Positions 1 to 7,355 are shown, counted from the first letter of the stretch. The stretch: DNA of 16,923 bases from DATLFQ01 sp035540915 (GCA_035540915.1 DATLFQ010000222.1:1-16923), one strand, 5' to 3'. Translations and numbers: made by a program. Notes: generated by a model from the letters alone, not told the origin.

Positions 1-702
1 GCGCAGCAGGTGCGGCTGGGGCTGTCGTACGTGAGGACGCTGGGGAAGGAGGTGGCGGAGGTGGTGGCGGGGGGGCGGCCGTATGCGGACATGGAGGACG
101 TGGTGCGGCGGTGCGGGCTGACCGAGGCCCAGGTGGAGGCGCTGGCCACCGCCGGGGCGTTCGGCTGCTTCGGCCTGGACCGCCGGGCCGCGCTGTGGGG
201 CGCGGGGGCGGTCAGCCAGTCCCGGCCGGGTCGGCTGGCCGGCGTGGTCACCGGCGCCGACGCCCCGGCGCTGCCCGGCATGTCCGAGGTGGAGGAGGCG
301 GCCGCCGACCTGTGGGCCACGGGGGTGTCGCCCGGCTCGTCGCCGGCCCAGTTCGTGCGGCCCTGGCTGGACGACCAGGGTGCCCTGCCGGCCGCCGCCC
401 TGGCCTCCGCCGCCGTCGAGTCCGGCAGCCGGGTCCTGGTGGGCGGGGTGGTCACCCACCGCCAGCGCCCGGCCACCGCCGGCGGCACCGTGTTCCTGAA
501 CCTGGAGGACGAGACCGGCCTGGTCAACGTCGTCTGCTCCAAGGGGGTCTGGGCCCGCTACCGCCGGCCGGCCCGGTCCGCCGCCGCCCTGCTGGTCCGG
601 GGCCGACTGGAGCGGGCCGAGGGTGTGGTCAACGTGGTCGCCGACCGCATCGAGGCCCTCGACCTGGGCCTGGCCACGGCCCGCTCCCGGGACTTCCGCT
701 AG
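1..702 (+). CDS. dnaE2: Error-prone DNA polymerase III alpha subunit, DnaE2-type, C-terminal part (5' truncated by window)
   Basis: The reading frame is open from base 1 and ends at TAG 700-702, so only the last 233 residues are present. The visible start reads AQQVRLGLSYVRTLGKEVAE, which matches the helix-hairpin-helix region after the polymerase core in DnaE-type enzymes. It is followed by a second helical segment (GLTEAQVEALATAGAFGCFG). Around residues 140-215 lies an OB-fold (VLVGGVVTHRQRP, then GTVFLNLEDETGLVNVVC). The extreme C-terminus SRDFR is typical of DnaE2. DnaE2 is the translesion polymerase that works with ImuA/ImuB in SOS mutagenesis in many actinobacteria; those partners are not in view. 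The catalytic PHP and palm domains lie outside the window, so the choice of DnaE2 over DnaE1 rests on length after the OB-fold and on the C-terminal motif. Confidence 0.85.
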   Translation, partial: AQQVRLGLSYVRTLGKEVAEVVAGGRPYADMEDVVRRCGLTEAQVEALATAGAFGCFGLDRRAALWGAGAVSQSRPGRLAGVVTGADAPALPGMSEVEEAAADLWATGVSPGSSPAQFVRPWLDDQGALPAAALASAAVESGSRVLVGGVVTHRQRPATAGGTVFLNLEDETGLVNVVCSKGVWARYRRPARSAAALLVRGRLERAEGVVNVVADRIEALDLGLATARSRDFR

Positions 703-754
703 GAGCCCGGCGTGGAGGCGCTCCCACACACACGCAGCCTGGTAGCCATGGTCC

Positions 755-1513
755 GTGCCGCGCTTCAAGGTCGGTGTCCAGCTCTGGCCCCAGCGCACGA
801 CCGTCGCCGACCTGCGCCGGGCGTGGCTGGCCGCCGACGCCCTGGGCGTCGACAGCATCTGGACCTGGGACCACTTCTTCCCCATCTACGGCGGTCCCGC
901 AGGCAGCCACTTCGAGGGGTGGACGCTGCTGGCCGCCATGGCGGCGACCACCACCTCGGCGCAGGTCGGCGTCCTGGTCACCGCGAACCCGTACCGCAAC
1001 CCGGACCTGCTCGCCGACATGGCCCGTACCGTCGACCACCTGAGCGGCGGCCGGGCCGTCCTCGGCATCGGGGCCGGCTGGTTCCAGCGCGACCACGACG
1101 AGTACGGCTACCGGTTCGGCACCGCCCCGGATCGGCTGCGCGACCTGGAGGCCTCTCTGCGCCGCATCCGGGCCCGCCTGGCCGTGCTCGACCCGCCCCC
1201 GCTGGACCTGCCCATCCTGATCGGCGGCAGCGGCGAGCGGGTCACCCTGCGGCTGGTGGCCGAGTACGCCCGCATGTGGAACACGTCAGGGCCGGTCGAG
1301 CACTTCACCGCCAAGAACGCCGTCCTGGACGACTGGTGCCGGCGGGTGGGCCGGGATCCCGCCGAGGTGGAGCGCACCGTCTCGTTGCGCCATCCGGCCG
1401 ACCTGGCCGGCGCCGACGACTACCTGCGGGCGGGCGCGCAGCACGTGATCGTCGAGTGCCCCCACCCCTTCGACCTCGCGCCCGTCGAGCGGCTGCTGGC
1501 CGCCGCCCGATGA
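755..1513 (+). CDS. LLM-class (luciferase-like) F420-dependent oxidoreductase
   Basis: A 252-residue protein starting at GTG 755. It opens with FKVGVQLWPQRTTVADLRRAW and continues with LGVDSIWTWDHFFP, the beginning of the bacterial-luciferase-like TIM barrel. Further family marks are VLVTANPYRNPDLLADMARTVDHLSGGRAVLGIGAGW (about residues 74-108) and the glycine-rich LPILIGGSGERVTLRLVAEYA. In actinobacteria such proteins usually bind cofactor F420 and reduce or oxidise small organic substrates. The substrate cannot be read from the sequence. It is shorter than many relatives (about 290-340 aa), but both ends look natural. The stop overlaps the ATG of the acylphosphatase gene, so the two are probably translated together. 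The upstream box TAGCCA at 743-748 is only a weak leaderless-promoter match. Confidence 0.85.
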   Translation: MPRFKVGVQLWPQRTTVADLRRAWLAADALGVDSIWTWDHFFPIYGGPAGSHFEGWTLLAAMAATTTSAQVGVLVTANPYRNPDLLADMARTVDHLSGGRAVLGIGAGWFQRDHDEYGYRFGTAPDRLRDLEASLRRIRARLAVLDPPPLDLPILIGGSGERVTLRLVAEYARMWNTSGPVEHFTAKNAVLDDWCRRVGRDPAEVERTVSLRHPADLAGADDYLRAGAQHVIVECPHPFDLAPVERLLAAAR

Positions 1514-1785
1514 GCGAGGTGGTGCGGCGCCGTCTCCTCGTCGACGGCCGGGTGCAGAACGTCTTCTTCCGCGAGTCCTGCCGGCGCGAAGCGCTGGCGG
1601 CCGGCGTCACCGGCCGGGCCCGCAACCTCGGCGACGGTCGCGTCGAGGTCGTCCTGGAGGGTGCCCCCGAGGCGGTGGCACGCGTGGTGGCGTGGTGCCG
1701 CCAGGGCCCACCCCAGGCCTTCGTGATCGACGTCGTCGTCGCCGAGGAGGAGCCCGAGGGGCTCAGCGGGTTCGCCGTCTCGTGA
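1510..1785 (+). CDS. acyP: Acylphosphatase
   Basis: A 91-residue protein whose ATG (1510-1512) overlaps the TGA of the oxidoreductase (ATGA). Acylphosphatases hydrolyse carboxyl-phosphate bonds such as that of 1,3-bisphosphoglycerate or acetyl/carbamoyl phosphate. The fold signature is nearly complete: VDGRVQNVFFRESCRREA at residues 11-28 holds the phosphate-binding loop with catalytic Arg21, and GRARNLGDGRVEVVLEGAPEAV at 35-56 holds catalytic Asn39. The length is standard for the family. One oddity is Asn17 where most family members have Gly (VQGVxFR). The catalytic residues are unaffected, so activity is plausible but loop geometry may differ. The role beside an oxidoreductase is not obvious. 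Confidence 0.9.
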   Translation: MSEVVRRRLLVDGRVQNVFFRESCRREALAAGVTGRARNLGDGRVEVVLEGAPEAVARVVAWCRQGPPQAFVIDVVVAEEEPEGLSGFAVS

Positions 1786-1817
1786 CCGTCATGGCCCCCG
1801 CATCGCGACCCGCCGGG

Positions 1818-1823
1818 TACCCT
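1818..1823 (+). promoter_or_regulatory. Candidate -10 box of a leaderless promoter
   Basis: TACCCT fits TANNNT and lies 8 nt before ATG 1832. With normal spacing transcription would begin at or a couple of bases before the start codon, so the mRNA would lack a leader. There is no Shine-Dalgarno sequence here, which agrees. No convincing -35 element is seen. Confidence 0.45.
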
Positions 1824-1831
1824 CGGCCGGC

Positions 1832-2113
1832 ATGGAGCGGCTGGACGATGCCACCGTCACCGCCGGCATCGAGGGGACCCGCTGGCGCCGCGAGGGCGAC
1901 CGCCTGCGCCGCACCTCGCGCCACGGCGACTTCCGCGCCGCGATGGCGTTCGTGAACGCGGTCGCGGAGCTGGCCGAGGCCCGCAACCACCACCCCGACA
2001 TCGCGGTGCACTGGGACACCGTCGAGCTGACGCTGTGGACCCACACCGCCGGCGGCGTCACTGCGGCCGACCTCGAGCTGGCTGGCGCTCTCGACGCCCT
2101 GCCCGGCGGCTGA
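1832..2113 (+). CDS. phhB: Pterin-4a-carbinolamine dehydratase
   Basis: A 93-residue protein. The enzyme dehydrates 4a-hydroxytetrahydrobiopterin and recycles the pterin used by aromatic amino acid hydroxylases; bacterial copies are also often found away from any hydroxylase. The family motif is intact: E49-x3-H53-H54-P55, then Trp61, His71 (WTHTAGGVT) and Asp80, with the usual spacing. Length is typical (90-110 aa). No phenylalanine hydroxylase gene is in the window, so the pterin substrate in this organism is unknown. The gene has no visible ribosome binding site and is preceded by a TANNNT box, suggesting leaderless expression. It converges with the cyclase gene, leaving 16 bp between the stop codons. 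Confidence 0.9.
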   Translation: MERLDDATVTAGIEGTRWRREGDRLRRTSRHGDFRAAMAFVNAVAELAEARNHHPDIAVHWDTVELTLWTHTAGGVTAADLELAGALDALPGG

Positions 2114-2129
2114 AGGGCCCGCCGCACAC

Positions 2130-3503
2130 TCAGGCCAGCGCCCGCCGCCGCTGCTTGTCGGCGAACATGGCCTCGTCGGCTCGGGCCAGCAGCTCCTGCG
2201 GCGTGCACCCCCGGCGGCCGGCCACTGCCACACCGACGCTGATCGCCGGGCGCAACTCGCCGTCACGATGCGGCAGTGGGGCCCCCACGACCGCCCGGGC
2301 CCGCTCGGCCACCGCCTCGGCCTCCTCGCAGCTCTCCAACCCGTCGAGGACGATGACGAACTCGTCGCCGCCCAGCCGCGCCACGGTGTCCTGGGGGCGG
2401 ACCGCGCTGCGCAGGCGGGCGGCCACCTCGACGAGGAGGCGGTCGCCCGCCTCGTGGCCGAGGGTGTCGTTGACCGCCTTGAACGCGTCGACATCGGCGA
2501 ACAGCACGGCGGTCCACCGGTCCCGCCGCCGCCGCCGCGACAGCGCCCGCTCGAGCCGGTCGTTCAGCAGCAGCCGGTTCGGGAGGCCGGTCAGGGTGTC
2601 GTGCAGCGCCTGGTGGAGGAGGTGCTCCGCAGCCGCTCGACGCTCGGTGACGTCCTGGCAATGGCAGATGAGGTACGCCGGCCGCCCGTCGGGGCCGTTG
2701 ACGGCCGCTACCGACAGCTGCGCCCAGACGACTCCCGCGCCGGGCTGGCACATCCGGGCCTCCGGCTCGGCCAGCTCGATCTCGCCGGCGGCGACCGAAG
2801 CCAGCGCGGCGGCGACGGCGCCGGCGTCGTCCGCTGCGCACAGTTCGCCGATGGAGCGCCCGAGGAGGTCGGCCACCTCGCAGCTCAGCATCCGGCACAG
2901 GGCCGGGTTGACCTCCAGCAGGCGGCCGTCCACGGCGGTGAGCGCCATGCCGACGGGCGAGGCGTCGAAGGACTTCTGGAACCGCTCGTTGGCCTCGCTG
3001 AGCCGCCGGGCCTGGCGTCGGCGGTCGGTCACGTCGGTCACCAGGGCCAGCGCCCCGACGTAGCCGCCGTCGTCGTCGGTCAGCACGCTGGTCGACAGCG
3101 TCGCCCACAGCTCCGAGCCGTCGCGGCGGCGGAACCGGAACTCGCACCCGTCCTCGGCCACGCCGTCGCGGCGGCGGGCCAGGTGGGCGGCCAGCACGAA
3201 GCGGCCCTTCTCGTCCATGAGGTCGTACAGCGACGTGCCGAGCATCTCGATGGCCGAGCAGCCGAGCATCGAGGCCATCTTCGGGTTCACGAACGTGGTT
3301 CGCGCCTCGGCGTCGATCGCCCAGATGCCCTCGTTCGCCATGTCGACGATCTGGCGGTAGACCCGCTCGTTCCGGCGCAACTCGGCCGCCGAGCGGCGCC
3401 GGGCGGCCACCGACCGGGCCACCCGCAAGGTGACGCTCGTTCCCCGGCGGGGATCGACCTCGCCTTCGCCGCCGGTCTGGCCCACGGTCGTCCGTATCGG
3501 CAT
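2130..3503 (-). CDS. PAS-PAS-GGDEF diguanylate cyclase
   Basis: A 457-residue, apparently soluble protein; no membrane segment is seen. It makes the second messenger cyclic di-GMP from two GTP. Domains in order: a short Arg-rich N-terminus (about 1-42), PAS 1 (about 43-165, with RQIVDMANEGIWAIDAEARTTFVNPKMASMLG), PAS 2 (about 172-288, with FDASPVGMALTAVDGRLLEVNPALCRML), then the GGDEF domain (about 292-452) beginning HDTLTGLPNR. The active-site GGDEF is exact at 378-382. An RxxD inhibitory site (R369-PQ-D372) sits five residues before it, so product feedback inhibition is expected. There is no EAL or HD-GYP domain. The PAS ligands are unknown and no haem or flavin signature is evident. The start ATG is 38 bp from the divergent MgtE-N/CBS gene. 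Confidence 0.92.
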   Translation of the reverse strand: MPIRTTVGQTGGEGEVDPRRGTSVTLRVARSVAARRRSAAELRRNERVYRQIVDMANEGIWAIDAEARTTFVNPKMASMLGCSAIEMLGTSLYDLMDEKGRFVLAAHLARRRDGVAEDGCEFRFRRRDGSELWATLSTSVLTDDDGGYVGALALVTDVTDRRRQARRLSEANERFQKSFDASPVGMALTAVDGRLLEVNPALCRMLSCEVADLLGRSIGELCAADDAGAVAAALASVAAGEIELAEPEARMCQPGAGVVWAQLSVAAVNGPDGRPAYLICHCQDVTERRAAAEHLLHQALHDTLTGLPNRLLLNDRLERALSRRRRRDRWTAVLFADVDAFKAVNDTLGHEAGDRLLVEVAARLRSAVRPQDTVARLGGDEFVIVLDGLESCEEAEAVAERARAVVGAPLPHRDGELRPAISVGVAVAGRRGCTPQELLARADEAMFADKQRRRALA

Positions 3504-3526
3504 GCTGGGCCCCCAGGTTGACGGCT

Positions 3527-3532
3527 TAGAGT
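3527..3532 (+). promoter_or_regulatory. Candidate -10 box, leaderless start of the MgtE-N/CBS gene
   Basis: TAGAGT fits TANNNT and lies 9 nt before GTG 3542. The whole divergent intergenic region is 38 bp, so any promoter for either gene must fit here or within the neighbouring gene. No ribosome binding site precedes GTG 3542. Confidence 0.4.
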
Positions 3533-3541
3533 TCGAACCCA

Positions 3542-4753
3542 GTGCCCGGGTCCCTCATCTACGTGTCCCGCCTCGTGCGGCTGCCCCTTCGCGAGGCCGA
3601 CGGCGTGTCCATCGGCCGCCTGGAGGACGTGGTGCTGACGCCCCCGCCGGCCGCCGATGCCGCCCCCCGGGTCCTGGGCTTCGTGGCCGCCGTGCAGCGT
3701 CGCCGGATCTTCGTCAACGCCAACCGCGTCCGCACCGTCGACTCGAACGGCGCCCACATGCGGACCGGCACGGTCGACCTGCGACGGTTCCAGCTCCGCC
3801 CAGGAGAGCTCCTGGCCCGGGCGTCGGTCCTGGACCGGCGGGTGGGCGGCGCGGTCGTCGACGACCTGGCCCTGCGGGAGGTCACGGAGCCGCGGGGCTG
3901 GGAGGTCGACTCCGCGACGCTGGGCTCGGGCGGCCTGCTGCGCCGCCGCCGGGCCGGCCGCCGCGTCCCGTGGACCGAGCTGGGCACCCTGTTCGACGCC
4001 GGGCCGATGGGTCGCCAGGTGGCCGCGCTCCGCGAGCTGCACCCGTCCGAGCTGGCCAGCCGGCTCGCCGCGCTGCCGGCCGAGCGGCGCCGCGCCCTTG
4101 CCGTGGCGCTGGAGGACGAGCGGCTGGCCGACCTGCTGGAGGAGATGCCCGAGGACGAGCAGGTCCGCCTCATCGAGAGCCTTGACCTCCAGCGGGCGGC
4201 CGACGTCCTGGAGGAGATGGAGGCCGACGACGCCGCCGACCTCCTAGCGGAGCTGCCGGCCGACGAGCGCAACGAGCTGCTGGCGGCCATGACCCCGTCG
4301 GAGGCCCGGCCGCTCCGTCGCCTGCTGACATACGAGGGCGACACCGCCGGGGGCCTCATGACGCCCGACCCGGTGATCGTGACCGCCGAGACCACGGTGG
4401 GCGAGGCGCTGGCCCGCGTCCGCGAGCGGGACCTGCCCATGGCGGTGGCGGCCCAGGTGTTCGTGGTCGAGCCGCCCACCGCCACGCCCACCGGCCGCTA
4501 TCTCGGCTGGGTCAGCTTCCAGCGTCTGCTGCGCCAGCCGCCCGGGTCGTCGGTGGGGGACTGCCTGGAGGGCGAGCCGGTGGCGGTGCGGCCGGACCTC
4601 TCCGAGCTGGAGGTGGCCGGCCGCCTGGCCGCCTACGACGCCATCGCCGTGCCGGTGTGCGACGACGCCGGTCGCCTGGTGGGCGCCGTGACCGTGGACG
4701 ACGTGCTCGACCGCGTGCTGCCGGTGGGGTGGCGCGCCCGGTCGGGCCGGTAG
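3542..4753 (+). CDS. MgtE N-terminal domain / CBS-pair protein without a transporter domain
   Basis: A 403-residue protein. The N-terminal 145 residues look like a PRC-barrel-type region (VSRLVRLPLREADGVSIGRLEDVVL). Residues 160-262 are an MgtE intracellular N domain made of helical repeats (LHPSELASRLAALP, LADLLEEMPEDEQVRLIESL, AADVLEEMEADDAADLLAELP). Residues 272-393 form a CBS pair (GLMTPDPVIVTAETTVGEAL and YDAIAVPVCDDAGRLVGAVTVDDVLDRVL). In true MgtE channels these domains sense Mg2+ and gate a C-terminal five-helix pore; here the protein ends after the CBS pair with no membrane segment. It is followed after 9 bp by a DUF1003 membrane protein, a pairing common in actinobacteria. Inference: a soluble Mg2+ or nucleotide sensor acting on that partner. 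Confidence 0.87.
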   Translation: MPGSLIYVSRLVRLPLREADGVSIGRLEDVVLTPPPAADAAPRVLGFVAAVQRRRIFVNANRVRTVDSNGAHMRTGTVDLRRFQLRPGELLARASVLDRRVGGAVVDDLALREVTEPRGWEVDSATLGSGGLLRRRRAGRRVPWTELGTLFDAGPMGRQVAALRELHPSELASRLAALPAERRRALAVALEDERLADLLEEMPEDEQVRLIESLDLQRAADVLEEMEADDAADLLAELPADERNELLAAMTPSEARPLRRLLTYEGDTAGGLMTPDPVIVTAETTVGEALARVRERDLPMAVAAQVFVVEPPTATPTGRYLGWVSFQRLLRQPPGSSVGDCLEGEPVAVRPDLSELEVAGRLAAYDAIAVPVCDDAGRLVGAVTVDDVLDRVLPVGWRARSGR

Positions 4754-4762
4754 GGAGCGGCG

Positions 4763-5242
4763 GTGGTGCGGCGGCGGGAGGACCTGTCGACGCCGCGGCG
4801 GGGGCTGCGGGTCGGCGTGCACTACGACCCCGACGCCTTCGGTCGCTTCTCGGAGTCCATCGCCCGCTTCATCGGCACCGCCCGGTTCCTGGTGGTCCAG
4901 ACGGTGATCGTGATCGTGTGGGTCGCCGTCAACGCCGCCGTGCCGGGGCTGCGCTTCGACGAGTACCCGTTCATCCTGCTGACGCTGGCCCTGTCGCTGC
5001 AGGCCGCCTACGCGGCGCCGCTCATCCTCCTCGCCCAGAACCGCCAGGAGGGCCGCGACCGCGAGCAGGCCGAGCGGGATCGGGAGCAGTCGGCCCGGAC
5101 GCTGGCCGATACCGAGTACCTGGCCCGGGAGCTGGCGTCGATCCGCCTCGCCCTGTCCGACGTGGTGACCAGCGCCGACCTGGAGCGGGCGCTGCAACGG
5201 GCGTTGGCCGCCCTCGACCAGCGGCCGGGCCCGAGCGAGTGA
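4763..5242 (+). CDS. DUF1003 family membrane protein
   Basis: A 159-residue protein starting at GTG 4763, with GGGAGCGG just upstream as a likely ribosome binding site. Two membrane helices lie at about 41-61 (RFLVVQTVIVIVWVAVNAAV) and 69-90. Between and after them is the DUF1003 hallmark FDEYPFILLTLALSLQAAYAAPLILLAQNRQEGRDR. The tail (about 92-130) is rich in Arg and Glu and probably coiled coil. The family has no settled biochemical role. Its conserved neighbour, the MgtE-N/CBS protein, is directly upstream, which suggests a two-part membrane/sensor unit. The TGA overlaps the GTG start of the amidotransferase gene (GTGA), indicating translational coupling. Confidence 0.9.
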   Translation: MVRRREDLSTPRRGLRVGVHYDPDAFGRFSESIARFIGTARFLVVQTVIVIVWVAVNAAVPGLRFDEYPFILLTLALSLQAAYAAPLILLAQNRQEGRDREQAERDREQSARTLADTEYLARELASIRLALSDVVTSADLERALQRALAALDQRPGPSE

Positions 5243-5967
5243 GCCGCCGGCCCCTGGTGGCGGTGCCAGCCGCCCACCTGGCGGCGGGCCGGGTGCGCGA
5301 CTGGTCGCGCGGAGGGTACGCCGTGCCCGAGGCCTACGTGGGCGCCCTCCTGCGGGCGGGTGCGCAGCCGGCTCTGCTGCCGGCCACCGGCGACGCCGAC
5401 CCGGCCGAGATGCTGGCGGGCTACGACGCGCTCATGCTGGCCGGCGGAGGCGACATCGACCCCGCCCGCTACGGCGCAACCGCCCACCCCACGGTGTACG
5501 GCGTCGACGGGGAGCGGGACCGGGTCGAGCTGGCCCTGGCCGCCGAGGCCCTGGCCGCCGGCCTCCCCACGCTGGCCATCTGCCGCGGGTTCCAGGTCAT
5601 GAACGTGGCCCTCGGCGGCACGCTCCACCAGCACCTGCCCGAGCTCCAGGGCATGGACCGCCACGGCCACCCCACCAAGGACAGCTCGGTGGTCCACGAC
5701 GTGAAGGTGGCGCCGGGCAGCCGCCTGTCCGAAGCTTGCGGGGTCGAGGTCCTGCGGTCGGTCTCCCACCACCACCAGGGCGCCGACCGGCTGGGCGAGG
5801 GGCTGGTACCGGTGGCCTGGAGCGGCGACGGCCTGGTCGAGGCGGTCGAGGCGCCTGACGCCGGCGCCTGGCTGGTGGCGGTGCAGTGGCACCCCGAGAT
5901 GAGCGCGGCCGACGACCCGGCGCAGCAGGCCCTGTTCGACGCGCTGGCTAGCGTGGCACGGTCATGA
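5239..5967 (+). CDS. Class I glutamine amidotransferase, gamma-glutamyl-gamma-aminobutyrate hydrolase type (peptidase C26)
   Basis: A 242-residue protein; GTG 5239 overlaps the preceding stop. The class I amidotransferase triad is visible: nucleophile Cys115 in LAICRGFQVMNVALGG, and His218 and Glu220 in VAVQWHPEMSA. The N-terminal GGGDIDPARYG at about residues 71-81 is the family's oxyanion/substrate loop. SVSHHHQGADRLGEGL is also characteristic of the PuuD-like group. Known members cleave gamma-glutamyl-GABA in putrescine breakdown or gamma-glutamyl amides of ethanolamine and related amines. No other putrescine genes are nearby, so the substrate is unassigned. Position directly before a mycothiol amidase allows, but does not show, a role with other gamma-glutamyl or thiol-derived conjugates. 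Confidence 0.88.
   Translation: MSRRPLVAVPAAHLAAGRVRDWSRGGYAVPEAYVGALLRAGAQPALLPATGDADPAEMLAGYDALMLAGGGDIDPARYGATAHPTVYGVDGERDRVELALAAEALAAGLPTLAICRGFQVMNVALGGTLHQHLPELQGMDRHGHPTKDSSVVHDVKVAPGSRLSEACGVEVLRSVSHHHQGADRLGEGLVPVAWSGDGLVEAVEAPDAGAWLVAVQWHPEMSAADDPAQQALFDALASVARS
5949..5954 (+). promoter_or_regulatory. Candidate internal -10 box before mca
   Basis: TAGCGT fits TANNNT and lies 9 nt before ATG 5964, inside the end of the amidotransferase gene. It could give a leaderless mca transcript separate from the upstream operon. No -35 element is clear, and the match could be chance. Confidence 0.3.
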
Positions 5968-6878
5968 CCGGCTCGCCGTCCCCGGACCAGCCGCCGCCCG
6001 ATCAGGAGTCTTCCGACCGGCTCTGCCTGCTCACCGTCCACGCCCACCCCGACGACGAGTCGTCCAAGGGCCCGGCGACCGTCGCCCGCTACGCCGCCGA
6101 GGGGGTGCGGACGGTGCTGGTCTGCTGCACCGGCGGCGAGGAGGGCGACATCCTCAACCCGGCCATGGACCGGCCGGAGGTTCGGGCCGAGCTGCCTGCG
6201 GTGCGGGCCGCCGAGCTGGCCCGGGCGGCGGAGGTCATCGGCTACGACGAGGTGGTCATGCTGGGCTACCGGGACTCGGGCATGCCCGACAGTCCGGCCA
6301 ACGCCCATCCCCGCTGCTTCGCCGCTGCCGACCTCGACGAGGCGACGGGCCGCCTGGTGGCCGAGATCCGCCGGGTGCGCCCGCAGGTGGTCATCACCTA
6401 CAACGACGACCAGCAGGGCTACCCCCACCCCGACCACCTGCGGGTCCACGACATCTCGGTGCTCGCCTTCGACCGGGCCGGCGACCCGGACGCCTACCCG
6501 GGCACCGGGAGCCCCTGGCAGCCGTCGAAGCTCTACTACAGCATCTGGTCGCGGGCCCGGACCGAGGCGATCCACCAGAAGTTCCTCGAGCTCGGCCTGG
6601 AGTCGCCGTTCGCCGAGTGGTGGCGCGACCGCCCTGACCAGGACCACCGCGTCACGACGCGGGTCGACATCTCCGGTCACACCGACGTGCGGCGCGAGGC
6701 CCTGCTCTCCCACGCCACCCAGATCGACCCGGAGTCGCCCTTCTGGTTCGGGCTGCCCACCGAGGTGGCCCGCGCCATTCACCCGATGGACGAGTACGTC
6801 CTGGCCCGCAGCCTGGTCGATTCGCCCGGCCCCGAGGACGACCTGTTCGCCGGGCTTCGCGAACGCGCCGTCCGGTAG
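5964..6878 (+). CDS. mca: Mycothiol S-conjugate amidase
   Basis: A 304-residue member of the LmbE/PIG-L zinc deacetylase family. Mca cleaves mycothiol S-conjugates to release a mercapturic acid, which is exported, and GlcN-Ins, which is recycled; it is a detoxification enzyme found only in mycothiol-producing actinobacteria. The zinc site reads AHPDDESSKG at 27-36 (His28, catalytic base Asp30, Asp31) with His158 in HPDH at 155-158. The SSKG following AHPDDE, the sequence CTGGEEGDILNP and the C-terminal extension with SPFWFGLPTE favour Mca over the deacetylase MshB. ATG 5964 overlaps the preceding TGA. The stop TAG also lies within the likely -10 box of the next gene. Confidence 0.9.
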   Translation: MTGSPSPDQPPPDQESSDRLCLLTVHAHPDDESSKGPATVARYAAEGVRTVLVCCTGGEEGDILNPAMDRPEVRAELPAVRAAELARAAEVIGYDEVVMLGYRDSGMPDSPANAHPRCFAAADLDEATGRLVAEIRRVRPQVVITYNDDQQGYPHPDHLRVHDISVLAFDRAGDPDAYPGTGSPWQPSKLYYSIWSRARTEAIHQKFLELGLESPFAEWWRDRPDQDHRVTTRVDISGHTDVRREALLSHATQIDPESPFWFGLPTEVARAIHPMDEYVLARSLVDSPGPEDDLFAGLRERAVR

Positions 6879-6881
6879 CGT
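6876..6881 (+). promoter_or_regulatory. Candidate -10 box for the SCP2-like gene
   Basis: TAGCGT overlaps the stop codon of mca. It would give a leader of about 25 nt containing GGGAGGA at 6898-6904, a good ribosome binding site 7 nt before ATG 6912. This start is therefore leadered, unlike several others in the window. Confidence 0.35.
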
Positions 6882-6911
6882 GGCGCCCTTCGCACCCGGG
6901 AGGACACGCCG

Positions 6912-7298
6912 ATGGCCAAGTGGCTCAGCAAGGAGTGGCACCAGGAGACCAAGCGGCTGGCCGAGGGCCAGCCCGAGCGTCCGGGCGCCTCGGCACGCCT
7001 GCAGTACGTGGTGACCGGCGGGCCCGACGGGGACGTCCGCTACTTCTGGCTGCTGGAGAACGGCAAGCTGCTGGAGGCCGACCTCGGCGATTTGCCCGAT
7101 CCCGAGATCACCCTTACGCAGAGCTACGAGGACGCACAGAAGATCCAACAGGGCGAGCTGGACGCCAACGCCGCCTTCATGCAGGGCCGGGTCAAGGTCA
7201 CCGGCAACATGGCCAAGCTGATGGCCCTGCTGCCCATAACCAACTCGCCGGAGTACAAGCAGCTCCAGAGCGAGATCCGGGCCGTCACCGAATACTGA
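6912..7298 (+). CDS. SCP2-type sterol/lipid-binding domain protein
   Basis: A 128-residue single-domain protein with a clear GGGAGGA ribosome binding site. The beta strands followed by DPEITLTQSYEDAQKIQQGELDANAAFMQGRVKVTGNMAKLMALLP (about residues 62-107) match the SCP2 sterol-transfer fold, especially the QGRVKVTGN..KLM helix-strand end. Such small proteins bind hydrophobic ligands (fatty acyl chains, sterols, CoA esters). There is no signal peptide, so it should be cytoplasmic. The ligand is unknown. It lies 33 bp after mca and has its own likely promoter; functional linkage with mca is not evident. Confidence 0.85.
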   Translation: MAKWLSKEWHQETKRLAEGQPERPGASARLQYVVTGGPDGDVRYFWLLENGKLLEADLGDLPDPEITLTQSYEDAQKIQQGELDANAAFMQGRVKVTGNMAKLMALLPITNSPEYKQLQSEIRAVTEY

Positions 7299-7307
7299 TC
7301 CCGGGGG

Positions 7308-7329
7308 GGCGGCCGGTAGCCTGGCCGCC
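7308..7329 (+). promoter_or_regulatory. Inverted repeat enclosing a -10-like box
   Basis: GGCGGCC (7308-7314) and GGCCGCC (7323-7329) form a 7-bp inverted repeat whose 8-nt loop holds TAGCCT (7317-7322), a TANNNT match. It sits just after the SCP2-like gene and about 36 bp before the lipoprotein ATG. It may be a terminator for the former, an operator over the promoter of the latter, or both. Confidence 0.35.
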
Positions 7330-7355
7330 ATCCGGCCCCCCGAGTCGAACCGAAG
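7328..7355 (+). promoter_or_regulatory. SigK-like promoter candidate upstream of the lipoprotein-ECF-RskA operon
   Basis: CCATCC (7328-7333), 16 nt, then CCGAAG (7350-7355). From memory, the mycobacterial SigK consensus is CCATCC-N16/17-CCGAAT, so five of six -10 bases and the spacing match. The sigma factor encoded in this operon has an RskA-type partner, so autoregulation is possible. Against it, transcription would start at about 7361-7363, which would leave out the ribosome binding site at 7353-7361. Confidence 0.35.
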
